DNA of 64,000 nucleotides, from NCBI GenBank assembly GCA_030847615.1, contig JAUMIR010000005.1:58183001-58247000 (forward strand). Direction: 5' to 3'. Every line of letters begins with the position of its first letter. Positions within the stretch are counted from its first letter, which is position 1. The stretch is from Gambelia wislizenii. Its lineage: Eukaryota; Chordata; Lepidosauria; Squamata; Crotaphytidae. The notes beneath the pieces were generated by a model, which was given only the letters and a program-made list of their open reading frames with translations, had not been told where the DNA came from and did no database searches. Both the position numbers and the translations under genes were made by a program. Shown in pieces: positions 46,801 to 61,800 of this stretch.

Positions 46801-49800
46801 CTATTTCTATTATTTTCATTACTATTCGTATGAGAATTTAGGCCACAGAAAGCAGAGGCTCAACATAAATAAAAATATTGCTCAAAGTTGCTAAAAATAA
46901 GTTGTCAGCCAACTAAATTGGATTAACAGATCTGAAGAAAATGTTGATCTATAATAATAATGATGATGATGATGATGATGAAGTATTTTATAATTGCACA
47001 AACCTCTGACTCTCTCTCTGACACATCTAAATAGTTTTTAAAAGTTGTCAGCTCTAGTTGGATATGCTTGCCCAAGCATGTATGATACTGCATGCACAGG
47101 GTCTCTCTTTAATGATTCTTTTAAAAAGTGTTACATCCTAGTAATGAATTACTTGTGGACAGGAGGCTAAATTAAGACATCCACCTTCTTCCATTAATTG
47201 CTGATCAATGAGATTTTAAGAAGGGACTAAACTGAGCAATCCAAGTACTGTATACCTATATCATCCATTACAATGTAACATACTGTAAAACTGAAAGCAC
47301 AAATCCACTTGTAGATAGTCCTTATTTATCCAATCTCATTACAGGAGGGTTTCTCAACCACTAACAAAACAACTGGGGAGAAGGATGTACTAAATCCAAC
47401 ACAATATACAGTATATCTCAATCACTGTATTACCACTGTTATTCGTAATTTAAATGCTTATTATAACATAATACTATCCCAAACGTTAACAATGGTTATT
47501 GTAATACAACAACAATAGCTGGTGATTATTATCTATTGATACAATGATTATATATCATACAATAAACCTGAAAAATCCAACATAAGTATTAAAGGTAAAC
47601 CATAATAATGTTCCTGGGTGGTAGCTTTCTTGATATATAATGTTAGTCCTTATTTATCTCCATCAACAGTTTCCTTTACAACTGACAACAACTTAGCCGT
47701 TTTTTATTTTGCTACCTCAAAACATTATTCTTTTAGAGAGTAGGATGGAGTGGGAGAAGTGATGCCTACATGTAGCTCCCAAAGCTGTTTTTACAGCCCG
47801 TAAGTGCCCACACTGCATTTTTTAAAAAAAGAATTAACTAAATCCTTTGGGCTCTTTTGGGCCTGGGGGAGGGTTTTTTGCAAAAAACTTGTTAGGAAAA
47901 AAGGTCCTTCCTGGACCTAAAACAACATGGAAGGGGACATGGTAAACTTTTACCCATGACTCCTTAGAAGGTGCAGAGTTCACATTTTTAAAAATCCAAA
48001 ATAAGGACCAGCAAGAGATGTGTGTAGGCCTGGACTCTGAGAAGCTGCCTCTCCTAAAGGCTCTCTTCTTACTGGAGTCTTTTAAACTCAGGGAGACTGT
48101 CTTGGTTAGGGATACAATGTAATTCGGGCAGAATAATATTTAGGATTTAATGCACATTTGGACTATGTGGTGCAAAGAGAGGTGAGTTTACTTTGCTTGT
48201 CCTCAATTTTCCTCACAATCATTCCTAGGCCAGCAGTAGAGAACAAAGGGAGTAAGATGAAATATTTGGACTCTCTAAACTAGACCACTGTCCACCAGCT
48301 GGTTAAATGAGAAGAAATAGCATATTTACTTAAATGGCTGTTTGCACTGAAGACTTCTAATTAAATTTTGCAATGGATCCAACCTGACTGTGCAATCCTA
48401 TACATGTTTACACAGATGCAAGTCCCACTATGGTTAATAAGACTCACTTTCACTTCAAGTGAACACAGATACACATAAGTGTATCTAGACTACCTGGAAT
48501 CCACTAAAGTTAATCTGAAAACTTTATTGCATTTTTATCCATCTTCCATACAAAAAATAGTGTTTAAGGCAGCTACAATTAAAATAACAAAATTAAAAAT
48601 TAAAAACAAAAGATTAAAACAAAAACAAACAATCAAACCATTACATTTATCATAATCAATCCTGTACTAAAATTCTGCCAATTTCAATGGGAAATACAAA
48701 TTTTAGAGTGGATCCAGCTAACAGCAGGAGGTTCTCCTACCTCCTGAAAAGCTAATTACACAGTGTTACATACCCTGACAGCCCCCATCTTGGAATATCA
48801 AATAATTGGCTATATTTAATAATTTGGCTCAGTTGGGCCATCCACGTGGTTACAGGTAAACCAGGGATCCTCAAATAAGTTTGGATTCATGCATGCACCA
48901 AAGGAGGGGCCTGTGGAAATTTCCAAAAACAAACACTTTCAAGTAATACTCAACACCTGGAAGTGAGTCAGTCACTAATCCCCTCAGCAACAGCAGGAAA
49001 CCTTATTGCTTGTAAACCAAGATTTTCCTCTCCTGCTCCCTTCCAACTAAAGGCCTTGCCTATATCCTATTCAATTCCAAAGTATCAATCTTTAACTATC
49101 ATTAACTCTTCTGGAGTACCCTTTGTTATAGCCTGGAACTGCTGAGAACTACAGTTGTCCCTTCACATTCGCGGGGGTTACGACCGCCAGACACCCGCGA
49201 ATGTGAAAAAAAACGTGACTAACAATCACCCCAGGGAGTGAGGGAAAATCTCTCAAACTGGCTATCAGCTATCTGCTGGGCTTTCGCCCTCCCTGGTTTA
49301 AGGAGGTTTTGCCTCACCCACCCCCTTTCTTGGCTTTTCCTTGCCTTTGTGAAGATCCAGGGAAGCAGAGACAGATTTCTCTCTCAAACTGGCTGTCTAT
49401 TTGGCTTTCGCCCTCCCTGAAAATTCCTCACTCCCTAGGCTTCTCTGGCTCTCCTTTCTTTCTCAAACCAGCTGTCTGTTTGGCTTTTGCCCTCCCTGAA
49501 AAGGCAGCCAAAGCTCAGCAAAGGAGCAGTTTGAGAGATTTTCCCTCACTCCCTAGTCTTCCTTGGCTCTCCTTTCTCTCTCAAACTGGCTGTCTGTTTG
49601 GCTTTCGCCCTCCCTGAAAAGGCAGCTATAGCTCAGCAGAGGAGCGGTTTGAGAGATTTTCCCTCACTCCCAAGGCTTCCTTGGCTCTCCTTTCTCTCTC
49701 AAACCGGCTGTCTGCTTGGCTTTTGCCCTCCCTGAAAAGGCAGCTAAAGCTCAGCAGAGGAGAGGTTTTAAGAAGTTTTGCCTCACCCCCGCACTTTCCT

Positions 49801-52800
49801 GGCTCTTCGTTCCCTTTGTGAAGAGAAGGGAAGACCCAGGAGACAGGCAGTGGGTGAGGGAAAACCACGAATAATCACAACCGTGAGTGTCAAAGACGCG
49901 AATGCAAAGGGACAACTGTAATGTATTTCACTCACAACACTTATCCCTGTAAGGGAATCATTTCATACAAATACCACCCCAAAGCACCACAAAATTGCTC
50001 ACAGTTGCACTTCCTCCCTCCATGCTGCCAGTTTGCTGTGTGCCCTCAGAATGCAAATCTGAGACCCCATTGCTGTAGGAATCTCTGCTCTACAGAACAG
50101 GTGTCATATCACCCATCATCCCCTCACTCTATTCCTCTATCCAAATACTTCCTACTATTTTTGTTAGCCTTGTGTGAGTGCTTGAAGGCCAAGTGTTTGC
50201 GTGAGTGCTGTGATATTGTTTTCCAATAAAGATAATTTAATGATACCTTTTTGCTTAGTTTCCTCCTTAGTACCGGTATACACAGGTTAAAAAGTTCCTG
50301 CCATTACCCACCTCTCATATTGCCAAGTTGAGTACATTAATTCCTCATATTAATATTAGTATATTATGTCATGGATGATGGGACATGCAGTTAGTAGATT
50401 TATGTTGTAAAGCGCTGCAGTGTAATATAATTGCCTATAGGGTGTTGAAATAAGTGTAAAAGCTTGCTAGAATCAGCTTGTATATTGAGGTTTATGACTT
50501 GTCAAATATGATCTTCAGAGCTTGAGCTAGGAGTCCTGAAGTCAGGGGATTGTTATCTCTCTTTGGTATGAGGGAATGTTTATCTTTCTCTATAAAGCTA
50601 AAAGGACTGGATATCCTATGCTGCTCTGTGAATGTATGTTCAGTTTTGTTTTGAATCTCTGTACTATGAAGTCGTCCTCTGTACTACTGAAGATATTTCT
50701 TTATTTATGCTTTAGTAAAGTGAAATAGTTTTTTAGGTGCAAAGCTGTGTCTGTCTCTTTATTCTTCTGCCTGAAGAAACAAGACTCTGCTACAAATTCT
50801 TTGCTGCCTAGACTTATTAATATGCTCAGAGGTTTAGTGCGCTAACATGACACATTAGCGGGTCCTCATGGACCCCCAGCATTTTGGGTAACAACAGATA
50901 CATATTAAAAAGGCACACCCAGACTTGGTTCATTTCCTTTATATATTTTAATTCTATATACTAATAACAATCTAAACTTTTACAACACTAGTCCTCTGTA
51001 GCAAAGCACCACCACCAAATGTTTCCTCCCCAGCAGACATAGTTTCACGGGAAATTCACAGTAACTTTAGAAAATATCCATGGAAGAAATAAATCTGAAA
51101 GAGCCCAATGAGGACCAAATACACTTAGTATCTTTGAGGAGGGTATGGTTGGCAATGAGAACCCTAACAGAAATAAAAGTTAACACTTTATTGCAGGATC
51201 CACTTTCAGGTAAAGTGCACACATGCAATTACAGTCACCCCTTCCCATTTGAGGTGATTAGGGGCTGAGTACCATCATGAAAGTTAAAAAAGTGAATAAA
51301 AACGTATGCAAAAAATGGGGTGGCAGCATAGCAACCCTTCTCTGTGGGGAGGGAGCTGATGGGGCCCCTTGACCTTGGGGTAAGAGGCTGGTGGCAGCCC
51401 TGCTGTGCTCTCCCTGCCCAAGTCCATTGGGCTTGAGGTTCCCTGGTTTCCTGGCGGGGCAAAGGAAGGAGGGCGCTGGAAGCAAGGGGCAACCCTGCTG
51501 ACACCTTCTCTCCTCCTCACCTCCCCAGGGGCCAGTGGGAGAGGGCTCAGATGCTGGGCTTTAGAAGGTCCTCCTCCAAGCCGGACTCTGGCTCACCTCT
51601 GCCTCGGCTTTGGAGCGAGGGGCAGAAGGAGTTTGGGAAAGTGCAGCGCTCCTCTCCCCCTTGGTTGTCCTCCTCCTCCTCCTCTTCTAGCAGGCTCAGA
51701 CCAGGGATTGCCGCCGCTTGGCTACAACCCACCTCCCCCCATGCCCAGACCATCTGCCGCCCCCTTCCCACATGCACCGCCAATCGCAGAAGACCCCCCA
51801 ACACACACACATATACAGAGTCCCATCGGATTACCACCAGCTCCTCTTTGCCTTGCCATTAGCGGATCAGACCCCCCTCCTTCTCCAGAGATCCCCCTTT
51901 CCCCTCCCCAAGTGAAGAGCCGAGGCTGGGTGGGAGGCAGGGCTGAGCTGCTCCTACTCCTGGGGAGGGGGAGGCTGGCCAAAGTCACAGTAGGGGCATA
52001 AGAGCCATCATCACCACGCGCCCCCGCCTGCCCAGCGAGTGGATGGTGGGGTGGCTGGTGGTGCTGCTGCCACTGCAGTCCCAGGGAGAGGGAGGCCAGC
52101 CAAAGCTGCAGCGGGGGCAGGAGAGCCAAGTCACCATCAATGAACTGTTGCGCCCCCGCCTGCCTGCCCGCCTGGTGCAGGGTGGCTGGTAGTGCTGTTG
52201 CTGCCACCACCCCATTCCCAGGAAGGGGGAGATCAGCCAAACCACAATGGGGGCAGCAGAGCGGGTAAGGGTGGCAGATGGTGGAGCCAGGAGGGGATGA
52301 TGAGGGAGTGGGAGAATGGGGGGGGTGCTGGTCCACGAATACAGAAAGCCATGAAAGGGAAAGACAAAAACAGGAAGGGATGACTGTAATTTAGTCCCTA
52401 AATTTAATTTTAGGCAAGATTCCATATAGTTAAACCCAAACACTTTAATCTCTCATTGCCCTATCAGGCACACTGAAGGAAGAAAGAATTCCTATTGTAA
52501 AATAGCAATTATTCAACAGAATATATCACTTCTTACATATACCTGATAATTAGGGTTTTCTATCATAGGTGGTTTCCATTTTCCTTTATAGTTTGGATTG
52601 GTCATCATGGGCCGTACCCATGTTCCACAACCAGGGGCAGTTTCACACTTTGGATTAGGAACTTGTGGAGCTTCCCACTCACCATCCATATCCTCATCCC
52701 TAGAAAAATGGGGGGGGGGAGAAAACATGGGTCCAAACACCTCATCTTTCTTGTATATAATGTATTATTAATATTAAATTAAATTGTTTATATTACAGGT

Positions 52801-55800
52801 CCCCCCCCCCGGCTTATGCAGGATTGGTACCCACAGTTTCACTTACCTGCGATTGGGGTCACAGAGTCATGCTGGAAGTGGTCTCTCTAGGCATTGGGAG
52901 GTCTTCCAGCATGGCTCTATGGTCAATTTCTGCTGGAAGTTGACCATAGAGTCACACCAGATGTGTATAGAGACATCTCTCTAGGCATTTTCTAGGTCCT
53001 CCAACACAATGTTATTGTCTAATATGGTGGCTCTCTATTATATATGGTTTCACATAGCTGCGGTAAGTCTGGGAACATATCCCCAAGGTAAATGGGGGCT
53101 GATCTGTATTCCCAGCAATTGCTTGTACCAGTTGAAAACAAAAGTAAACCATCTGCTATGTTTTAGGTTAAACTTGAAATCTATTCGAAAGATTTGGCTT
53201 TAAAGAAGCTAAATAACTCCCTTCTTACAAATTAATGTATATTAAATACAGTACAGTTCCACAAATGAAGTTTGCATTAGCTAAAAATGTATCACATTCT
53301 TGTATATCAGATCTTGCATCATTTTAGGTAATGAAATAAACAATGGTCACTCTCCCAAGAACTTCAGGTTTTAACATTATAATATGCACTGCCATTCAGT
53401 GTGACTGAACAATACTACAATGTACAAAAGATAATGAAGAAAGAGATTTTTGTCTTGTCTTAACTTCCTAAATACTTTTTTGCTGGGGTATCAGTAAAAT
53501 CCGTAGCTTATGGTTAACCTCTCTATTTATATACTCTTTCTGAATAGTCAAGTCAAGCATGGAGAATATATTTTTGAGATCCACGATGAACGGGGGGCTA
53601 AATAGTTTTAGCACACAGTCTAGCACATACACACACACTGGGAAATACTGTCTGATGAATTTTTACATTCAAACATGCAATATTTGTTTTAAAAAATCTA
53701 TTCCCATCTTTTGTGTTAGTCTTCAAGGAATCTTATACAGATAATTTAAAGATAGCAAAACTATATATATTATAAATATATTATTAATTAATTAAACTAA
53801 AAAAAAACACATCTAAAATGCTTACAGGTATTGCCATCACAAACAGACATTCTTACCAGTCTTCTGGTTTTTCTGCATTAGGGTCTGGGATATACTCTGG
53901 TTCATCATCAAGCCAACCGTCAGGTTTAATAGCACCAAGATCTTCTATTTTGGGTGGCTCATCTTCATTCCTTTAAGTTATAGACCAATATTGCCAGAAG
54001 ATAGACAATACAGTAGTAAGACAAACAAAGCATAGCTGAATTCTTCTCAATCAACAAATCAAGGGTATATCTTTTTAGAGGCACAAAGTTCTTTCTGTAC
54101 ACAGTCTCCAAAACACAGTTATATCTATATATCTAAGCTATATCTATATATCTAAGCTATATCTATATCTAAATTTGTGTCACTAAAATATTCCAGAAGT
54201 TCTCATTCCACTATATAAATTCCTGTTATCAAGAGCGACACTATAGTAGTATTGCAACTGCAAATCTTTACAGCTCAAAAACTTTCTTCAACAGTCATTT
54301 CCACTCCCATAAAGTCAAAATGCAACCAAAGACAGTTTGTTTACTATTTGTAAAGGAGTAGAGGGAAGGAATGTGTAAGATTGAAGGGATATACAGGTTG
54401 AGTCTCCCTTATCTGGAATCCTGAAATCTGAAATATTCTGAAATCCAAAACTGTCCACATGAGTGGCTGAGAAAGTGACACCTTTGCTTTCTGATGGTTC
54501 AATGTACACAAACTTTGTTTCATGCACAAAATTATTATAAATATTGTGTATAAAATTACCTTTAAGCTACGTGTATAAGGTGTTTATGAAATATAAATGA
54601 ATTTCATGTTTAGACTTGGGCCCCATCTCCAGGATATCTCATTATGTAGATGCAAGTATTCCAAAATCCAAAATATTCCAAAATCCAAAATACCTCTGGT
54701 CCCAAGCATTTCGGATAAGTGAGACTCAACCTTTACAGTAGTATATCTTTGGTTCTCTTTACCAGTCATCTGGCTTGACAGCATCAGGATCAGGAATTTT
54801 AGCTCTCTCGTCCCAGTCCTCTGGCTTTCTGTCATTGGGATCTTCTATTTCTTTTGGGGGATTCACAGGGGGAACCATATCTTCCAGGAGACTTCCTTTA
54901 CTGACAACTGTTTGATCAATTAATATTTCAAATGTGTCATCAGGTTTTAGCACTAGAACACAATAAGTGAAGTTGAAAATTACACAATTGTTAAAGAAAA
55001 ACTAGTTCGCTTATAGAATTTACATTGTTACAGCAAGAACTGTCTTAGTTTGTGGTTTAAGTCTATTTTGTGTGTGTGTGTTTCAACAAATGTTTATTCA
55101 AAACAAACCATATCCTCATGTGAAATGAAACAACCAGGTCAGGGAAGCCTTGCTTCAGTAAACAAAAATCATGAATTTCTGTCATACCACTGAACTCAAA
55201 TTTCACATGATTTTCAACAGGTCAAATTACTATAGAAATCAAAACATAAACATCTATTTGAAATCAAACAGACTTATTGACATGAAAGTAATGTAGTTCT
55301 AAATCAGTTTTTTTTAGGATTACAGCTATAATGTAGGAGAGTGAGATATGTTGCTATACATATATTAATAAAGTACAGTTGTCTCTCCGTATCCACGGAT
55401 TTCGTATTCATGGATTTAAGTATTCATGACTTGAAAATATTTTTAAAGAATAATAATCCAAAAAGCAAACCTTGATTTTACCATCTTATATAAGGGACAC
55501 CATTTTGCTATGCCATTGCATATAATGGGACTTCAGTATTCATGGATTTTGGTATCCATGGGGTGGGGTGGGGTCACAGAACCAAACCCCAGTGAATTTG
55601 AAAGGACAACTGTAGTAGTAGTAGAATGTTTGTTGCATTAGTTCTTAGACAATAGCAGGATAATATAAATTAATTTTTTTTTGGTAATTGATATTTGGTT
55701 ACTAGGGTTTTGTTTTCTCAAAACAAATGCTCCCAAGCCAATGTGATATTTCAAAGGCTACACATGCCTCAAAAGTACTACAAATAACACACATGGAACA

Positions 55801-58800
55801 CAATCTTCTGCATATTTACTCAGAAATTAGAGCCAATTGTGTTTAATGGGCCTCTCTCTAGGAAGCATGTTTTAAAATTCTAGAAACTGCACACAAAACC
55901 TGTACTTTCTTATCTGGCATAATCTTCAAATGTTTTTCAGTGTTCAGTAAAGGCCATCAGCAAGATAATGTTCAGGGGGAGACAGAGACAAAAGCTGAGA
56001 GGCAGAAGAGTTTGAGCATCCATCAGTATAAAAGAGGTAGAGGTTTCTGTAGAAAAATGTTACATGGGTAATGATAAAAATAACCCCACATAATGCACTT
56101 TCATTAGAAACTATGTTGTGAACCTTCCAAAAAAAGAAAATCTATTTCAAATATAGTGTTTTCCACATGCAAAATAGTTGTGTAAACTAAACACCAGTGA
56201 TCAGAAAGTGAATGTCTACTGTGCAAGTCATCCTACCTTACTTACCTGAACTGTTAATAAAGTCTAACGAGCCAAGATTTCTTTGCAAACTTGTGGAAAT
56301 TCCTTCAAATGTGTTAACTTTTCAAAACCAAATGCAACTGCAACTATATCAATAAATGTGAATTTGATACTTTACTTTTTAAAGTCAGGATTGGCATAAT
56401 CATCTTTATTATTTTATTTTATTTTTACTGAAAATAGATCCCTGGTCAATCAATCAGTCAAATATTGAAACCAGCGAACTATAGTAACTGCAGCAAATTA
56501 CAGTCCTTTAGAAGACCTCAGCCCCTCCACACGCTTTAGAAAGCAGTGGTTCTCCATCTTTGGCTCTTCACATATTTTAGGCTTTAACTGCCACAATCTC
56601 TGGCCATTGGCAATGTTGACTTCATCTTCTGGGACTTAAGAGTCCAAAATTTCTAGAGGTCCAAACGTTGAAAACCACTGTTTTCATAAAATTAGATCAC
56701 ATAGAATTACCATGCACAATGGAGTTTGAACATTAAAATTATTGGCTTTGGGGACTTTGAGAGGCATCACCATTTTGACTGCACACAGAAACTTTTTGGA
56801 AAGAAGAATCCTTGGGGTCATCTATATGAGGAGACATAATGCTCATTTCTGCACATTAACTCACAATCGCAGCAGCGTTCATTTGTCTCCACAATTTTTT
56901 GTCAAGGTTGCTAGTATGCAAAGTTATCCATGTTTGATGTTCAGACAGAGCATGCCCGCAAAGTGGCCATGAGTAAATTACTTGCATTATTATTCTCCAA
57001 AAGTTGCTGCCACTGCAGTTTTTTTCTCATTAAATCCAAGTACGATCTTCCACTTAAAAAACTGTTTTTGTCGCTTTACTGCTCTGAAATAGCTCATGAT
57101 CGCTACTGCAAAAATCAATAATGGTGGTTGCAGCCACTTTGTCACTAGCAAGCCTCCCCCGCTGTGCATGTCCAACCAATCACGTTTCGACTTCCGGAAT
57201 ATGCTACAATTCAAATTGGCTGTCTAAACAGGTGGGAATGCATGTTTCCCCATATTTTAAAAAACAAACTTTGTAAAAAACCACGAAGGCTTTTATTGTA
57301 CAGTACATGGAGTTTTTGCCCCCCCCCTCGTTAGGACGTAAGGTATTCTCCTTGCATTCCATGAGGAGGTTTTTCACCATGTAGACAACACCCTTATATT
57401 TCCTTTATGCAAACACTGGCTGCTTGTTGGTCTGGAGAAAGTGATCTTACAGATGCTGGTGCTATCCTAAAATGACAAGGGCAAGATGGCAAGCAGTTAT
57501 TTGGGCTGTACTTTTGGACTGCTAGTTTATCTCTTTTCATTTCAGATCAAAATTGATTATATATGATATTGCCTGCTCCCAAATTAGAGGGATTATTGTC
57601 TTACCAAAGAGCAAAGTGATGCAGTATTTCTTCCATGGCCCAATATTCTCAAAACTGACCAATATCTAGTAGTACACCCCCATAATTATGTAATAGTTAT
57701 GCATATAATTGTATTGTATTTTTATAAACTTAAGTATTTAAATGTACCAAGAGTATACAGATGGGTCTTCTTGTCCGAGTATATTTTTTTTAGGTCTACA
57801 TCAGGACGTTTCGCATGTTTTTCTTCATAATCTCCAGTTTTAGGATGTTTATGTCTGAAGATAAAATGTAATTTGTAATCTTCTCCACATTTATCTGGTC
57901 CAAACATAATTGTGTATGATGTTTTGTCATAAAAGTATTCCTGTAGAATGAAAAGGAACACAATATTTAGTTTATGTGATCAAAAGCATTTTATATGACA
58001 TTGTTCTGACACTTGCAGGACTCTGGTTTTCTCTCTTCTTTGTGACAAATTACATTGTGACAGAGTTAATGCTCTCAGTAATTTTAACCTATACAATGAT
58101 GGATACTATGTTGTGAAAGCCAAAGAAAGGAGCAACCACTTTAAGATCTAAAAAGATAACTGCTTAACTTGTTGTTGTGTATCTTCAAACTGTTTCCGAC
58201 TTATGGCAACCCTAAGGTGAACCTATCATGGGATTTTTTGGGGAAATATTTGTTCAGTTTGCCTTTGCTGAGGGAGTGTGACTTGCCTAAGGTCATCAAG
58301 TGGGTCTCCATGGTTGAGCAGGGATCTGAACCCTGGTCTCCAGAGTCATAGTCCAATGCTTAAACCACTTAATTTTTATTTCCCAACTATAAACTGATTT
58401 TAAAGTGTCAACATGTGGATATTAAAGTCCTGATGTTGCCTCTGAAAACTGATATTTCAGTCTACACAAACAAGCTACTATGTACGAAAGCAAAGGAAAA
58501 TAAACACTGTAGCTGTCTAAAAGGTTAATATGTTTTACACATCTATGCATATAACATCATGTAACTTTATAATGGAAGGCAGAATGTCTTTTTTTGACCA
58601 GTGTGGTAGGAAGATAACTACTAAGTGAACTGTTAGGAAAAAAGTTTCTCTGTCTTTATCCCACCATTTCTCTGCTCTACAAGACTGCTTGTAACTGAGA
58701 TATGGGGTGGAAATATTTTGTGGAAAGTTTTCCAATGCTATATTTTAATGTGGAAAAATTTACACTTCACATCTATGATCATCCACAGTTTTCCAGGCTG

Positions 58801-61800
58801 TTGCATTGCAATTGCTCCTTCCGTGAAACAGAATGTTCTACTAGTTGTTATTGTTGTTATTAACTTAAAGTTATTTTTTTTCTCTTCCCTTTCTCCTTTT
58901 AAAGCTGATTTAGCACATTTACATGATCTTAAAAAAATTCAAAGCCTTATGCAGAAATTATTTTACTGTAATATTTGTAATAACATAAAGAGAAGAGTGT
59001 ATACTTCCCTTATATTTAATTTTTTAAAAAATGACTACACATGAAAGAATGCTATTCTTTTTTGTGGAAGACTTTTAAGTTTTAAAGTTGCTACCACATT
59101 CCTTTTCTTGCCGCTGCCCTTTTATGCTGCCCAAGACTAACACAGCAACTTCTTTGTGCTAAATCAGATTTAGAGCAGTAGAAAATTATAGATAAATGCA
59201 GACACACACACACATTGAAAAGCAGAATTTTCCAATTCTACTTTTCCTGGAAAATGTACATCACTGCTTTTAATTGTTTTGAAAAAGTACTGAGCTCAAT
59301 GTGAAGTTGAAGGCTTTCACGGCCGGCATCCATAGATTTTCCTTGAGTTTTTTTTTCAGGCTGTGAGGCGTGTTCTGGAAGTTTCTTTCTGATGTTTCTC
59401 TGAAGATGCCAGCCACAAATGCAGGCAAAATGGCAGAAAGAAACTCTTCCAGAACACAGCCTCACAGCCCGGGAAAAAACCCCAAGGAAAATCTATGCAT
59501 TGAGCTCAATTTGGATGTAGCAAACACTACTCTTAAACTAAACGACACACACTGGTGTCAAAATTTTTCATATTATCAGATGTTGTCCTGTTTTAGTTCT
59601 CAGCATTTAGATCTTTAGTCCTCAGTCGTCATTCTGTATATCTGAATGATGTTCATAAAAACTGCTGCTAATGATAGCAGTCATTCAGTGAAATAAAGTG
59701 AGGAAAATTGTGGGAAAAACTGTCTTGTCCGCAGCTGTTTTGAAAACTTTACTTATGTATTACCATAGATACTAAATTAAAAACAGATCCTATCAATTCT
59801 ACTGAAAACATGCTTCAGTTTCCCCTGCAAACTTCAAATATACAACTCTGCTGCCATGCTGTGTAATATTTTCATTGCATTTAAATAATGACAACACAAT
59901 CTCTAATAATAAGGTTGAACACAATATGAAGAGACTGTGACACAAAGTTGAACACAATATGAAGACTTAAGACACAATCTAGTCAACCTTACAGCTTAAT
60001 GGGAGTTTTCTGCTGTCAGGCTCCTCTCTTCACCTACAATAGTCTTATTAGCAGAACTGTGCTTGCACAACAGATGCAGGTACAGTGACCTGTGTAATGG
60101 AGCAACTGGATCTAATCCTAAAACTTTAAAAGTAACCATGCAAGAATGCAGATTAATATAGCATAACACAATTCTTGAAATGGCATCCCAGGTTTTTCAA
60201 TTAGGAAAGATTTAAATAATCAACTTGCATAATTATGCATAATCAATTTGCAAAATCATATTTTGAAAAACAAGATCAGCATAAGCTGACAAGAACTTAA
60301 TGTTAATATATTAGAGATTAGGTATGTTTAAATGTTCTTCTGTTTTCAGATAATAACATCTAACTACTTTTTGAATATGAGGGAAGATGCAGTAAGGCTG
60401 AAAATGCAAGCCAGAAGTGACCAGAAGTCTACCCCCAATTTGCACTTCTGGGTTTTTCAGTGGATTCTAGGCTATTTTTAGTATTTTAAGTATGAGGTGT
60501 GTGTCAAGGGAGAGGCTGGAGAGCGTTTTGAGGTATAACACTACTCTAGGCAGCATTTGGGGGTATTTTATGGCGCATTTTTACTTTAATGTTTTAAATG
60601 GGGGTTGTTTGAAGGCTTTGGGGAGTTGAGGGGGAATGCAAAAAAAGAACTTGGGCCCTTGCACGAGCTACACTTTTCTCACCCCTGCTTTACAAAGTAA
60701 TTATGAGGATAACACTGGAGTACAGAGAACTATGCATGTTCATCTTGAGCTCCTTCGAAGAAAAGTGGACTACATATATAAAAAGGACACTGGCACCAAC
60801 TTTGTCTTTTCGATGCCTGACAAAGACAGTTTTATCTTCCCACACTTTTTAGATACAATTTTAATCTTCTTTACTGTTTTACATTGCTTTTGTCATTTTT
60901 TTGGTATTTGCATTTCATTTGCTTTATTCTCTCTTATAAGACTATTGGGAATATAATTGAATAGTGACAGAAAATACAGATAAGCTGTGAATATTTCAGT
61001 TAACAGAGGTCTAACCCATCAGTACATTGTATCTTCTGAATGTATTACTTTATATACTTGACTGTAAATTGAGAAATTTTAGTCAAAACATTAACCTTAA
61101 AAACCTGGGTTGACTTAACCATAAGTCAATGTTGGTTGACGACAGCCTGCCCAAATTGGGAGAGAAGGAAGGAGGAAGCTAAGGCTGCTGAAAAGAGCCC
61201 AGCCTTTGCTTGCCTCAACCCAGGAGTTTGCTAGGTCAGTTTTTGAGAATCTGCTTCCTCAACACCACTCCAAGCAACTTGGGCTCCAAGCTCCCCAGAG
61301 GTCCCTGAAAAGCCATCCAGAGTGATTGCCCCAGATTGGGCCACTGAAGGGAAGGGGCTGAGGGAGTGGGTCATTGAAAAGCAACCCACCAAACTCCTCC
61401 CAGCTTGAGGCACACAGAGGCAGGCGCTGGGGCCTTTTTGGCAGTCTCAGCTTCCTCCTTCCTTCTCCTCTGAGCTGGGCGGGCTGGTCAGACCTCCGGG
61501 GAGCCCATGTTGCTGGGGGTGGGAGGGTTGAGGGAGCAGATTGTTGAAAAACAACCTAGCAAATTCCTCCCAGCTTGAGGTGTGAAGAGGCAGGCTCTAG
61601 GGCCTTTTTGGCAGGCTCAGCTTCCTCCTTCCTTCTCCCTCCAAAGTCTTTGAAAAACCATCCAGAACGATCATCCCAGATCAGGGGTGCTGATGTCAAG
61701 ATCTCTCAGGTATCTGCCAACAATCTCAGAAGCACCATGATTGACTGAGGGATGAAGGGGGCAGGGAAGGTGCCAAGCAAGTAATCCCTGGATCTGTGTT

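Larger units (their letters stand above)
55615..57747. other. CLGN intron sequence
   Basis: Apart from the MITE at 56544-56680 and the SINE body at 56985-57250, nothing is recognised. A C run lies at about 57318-57326. Confidence 0.4.

Noticed and set aside
46952..46983. CRISPR-like or regularly spaced repeat arrays
   Set aside because: Tandem tracts here and elsewhere are microsatellites or minisatellites without spacers, and the host is a vertebrate.
51405..52336. Open frames of up to 204 codons on both strands
   Set aside because: They lie inside the GC-rich MITE 51232-52386; high GC explains open frames on several strands and no domain is visible.
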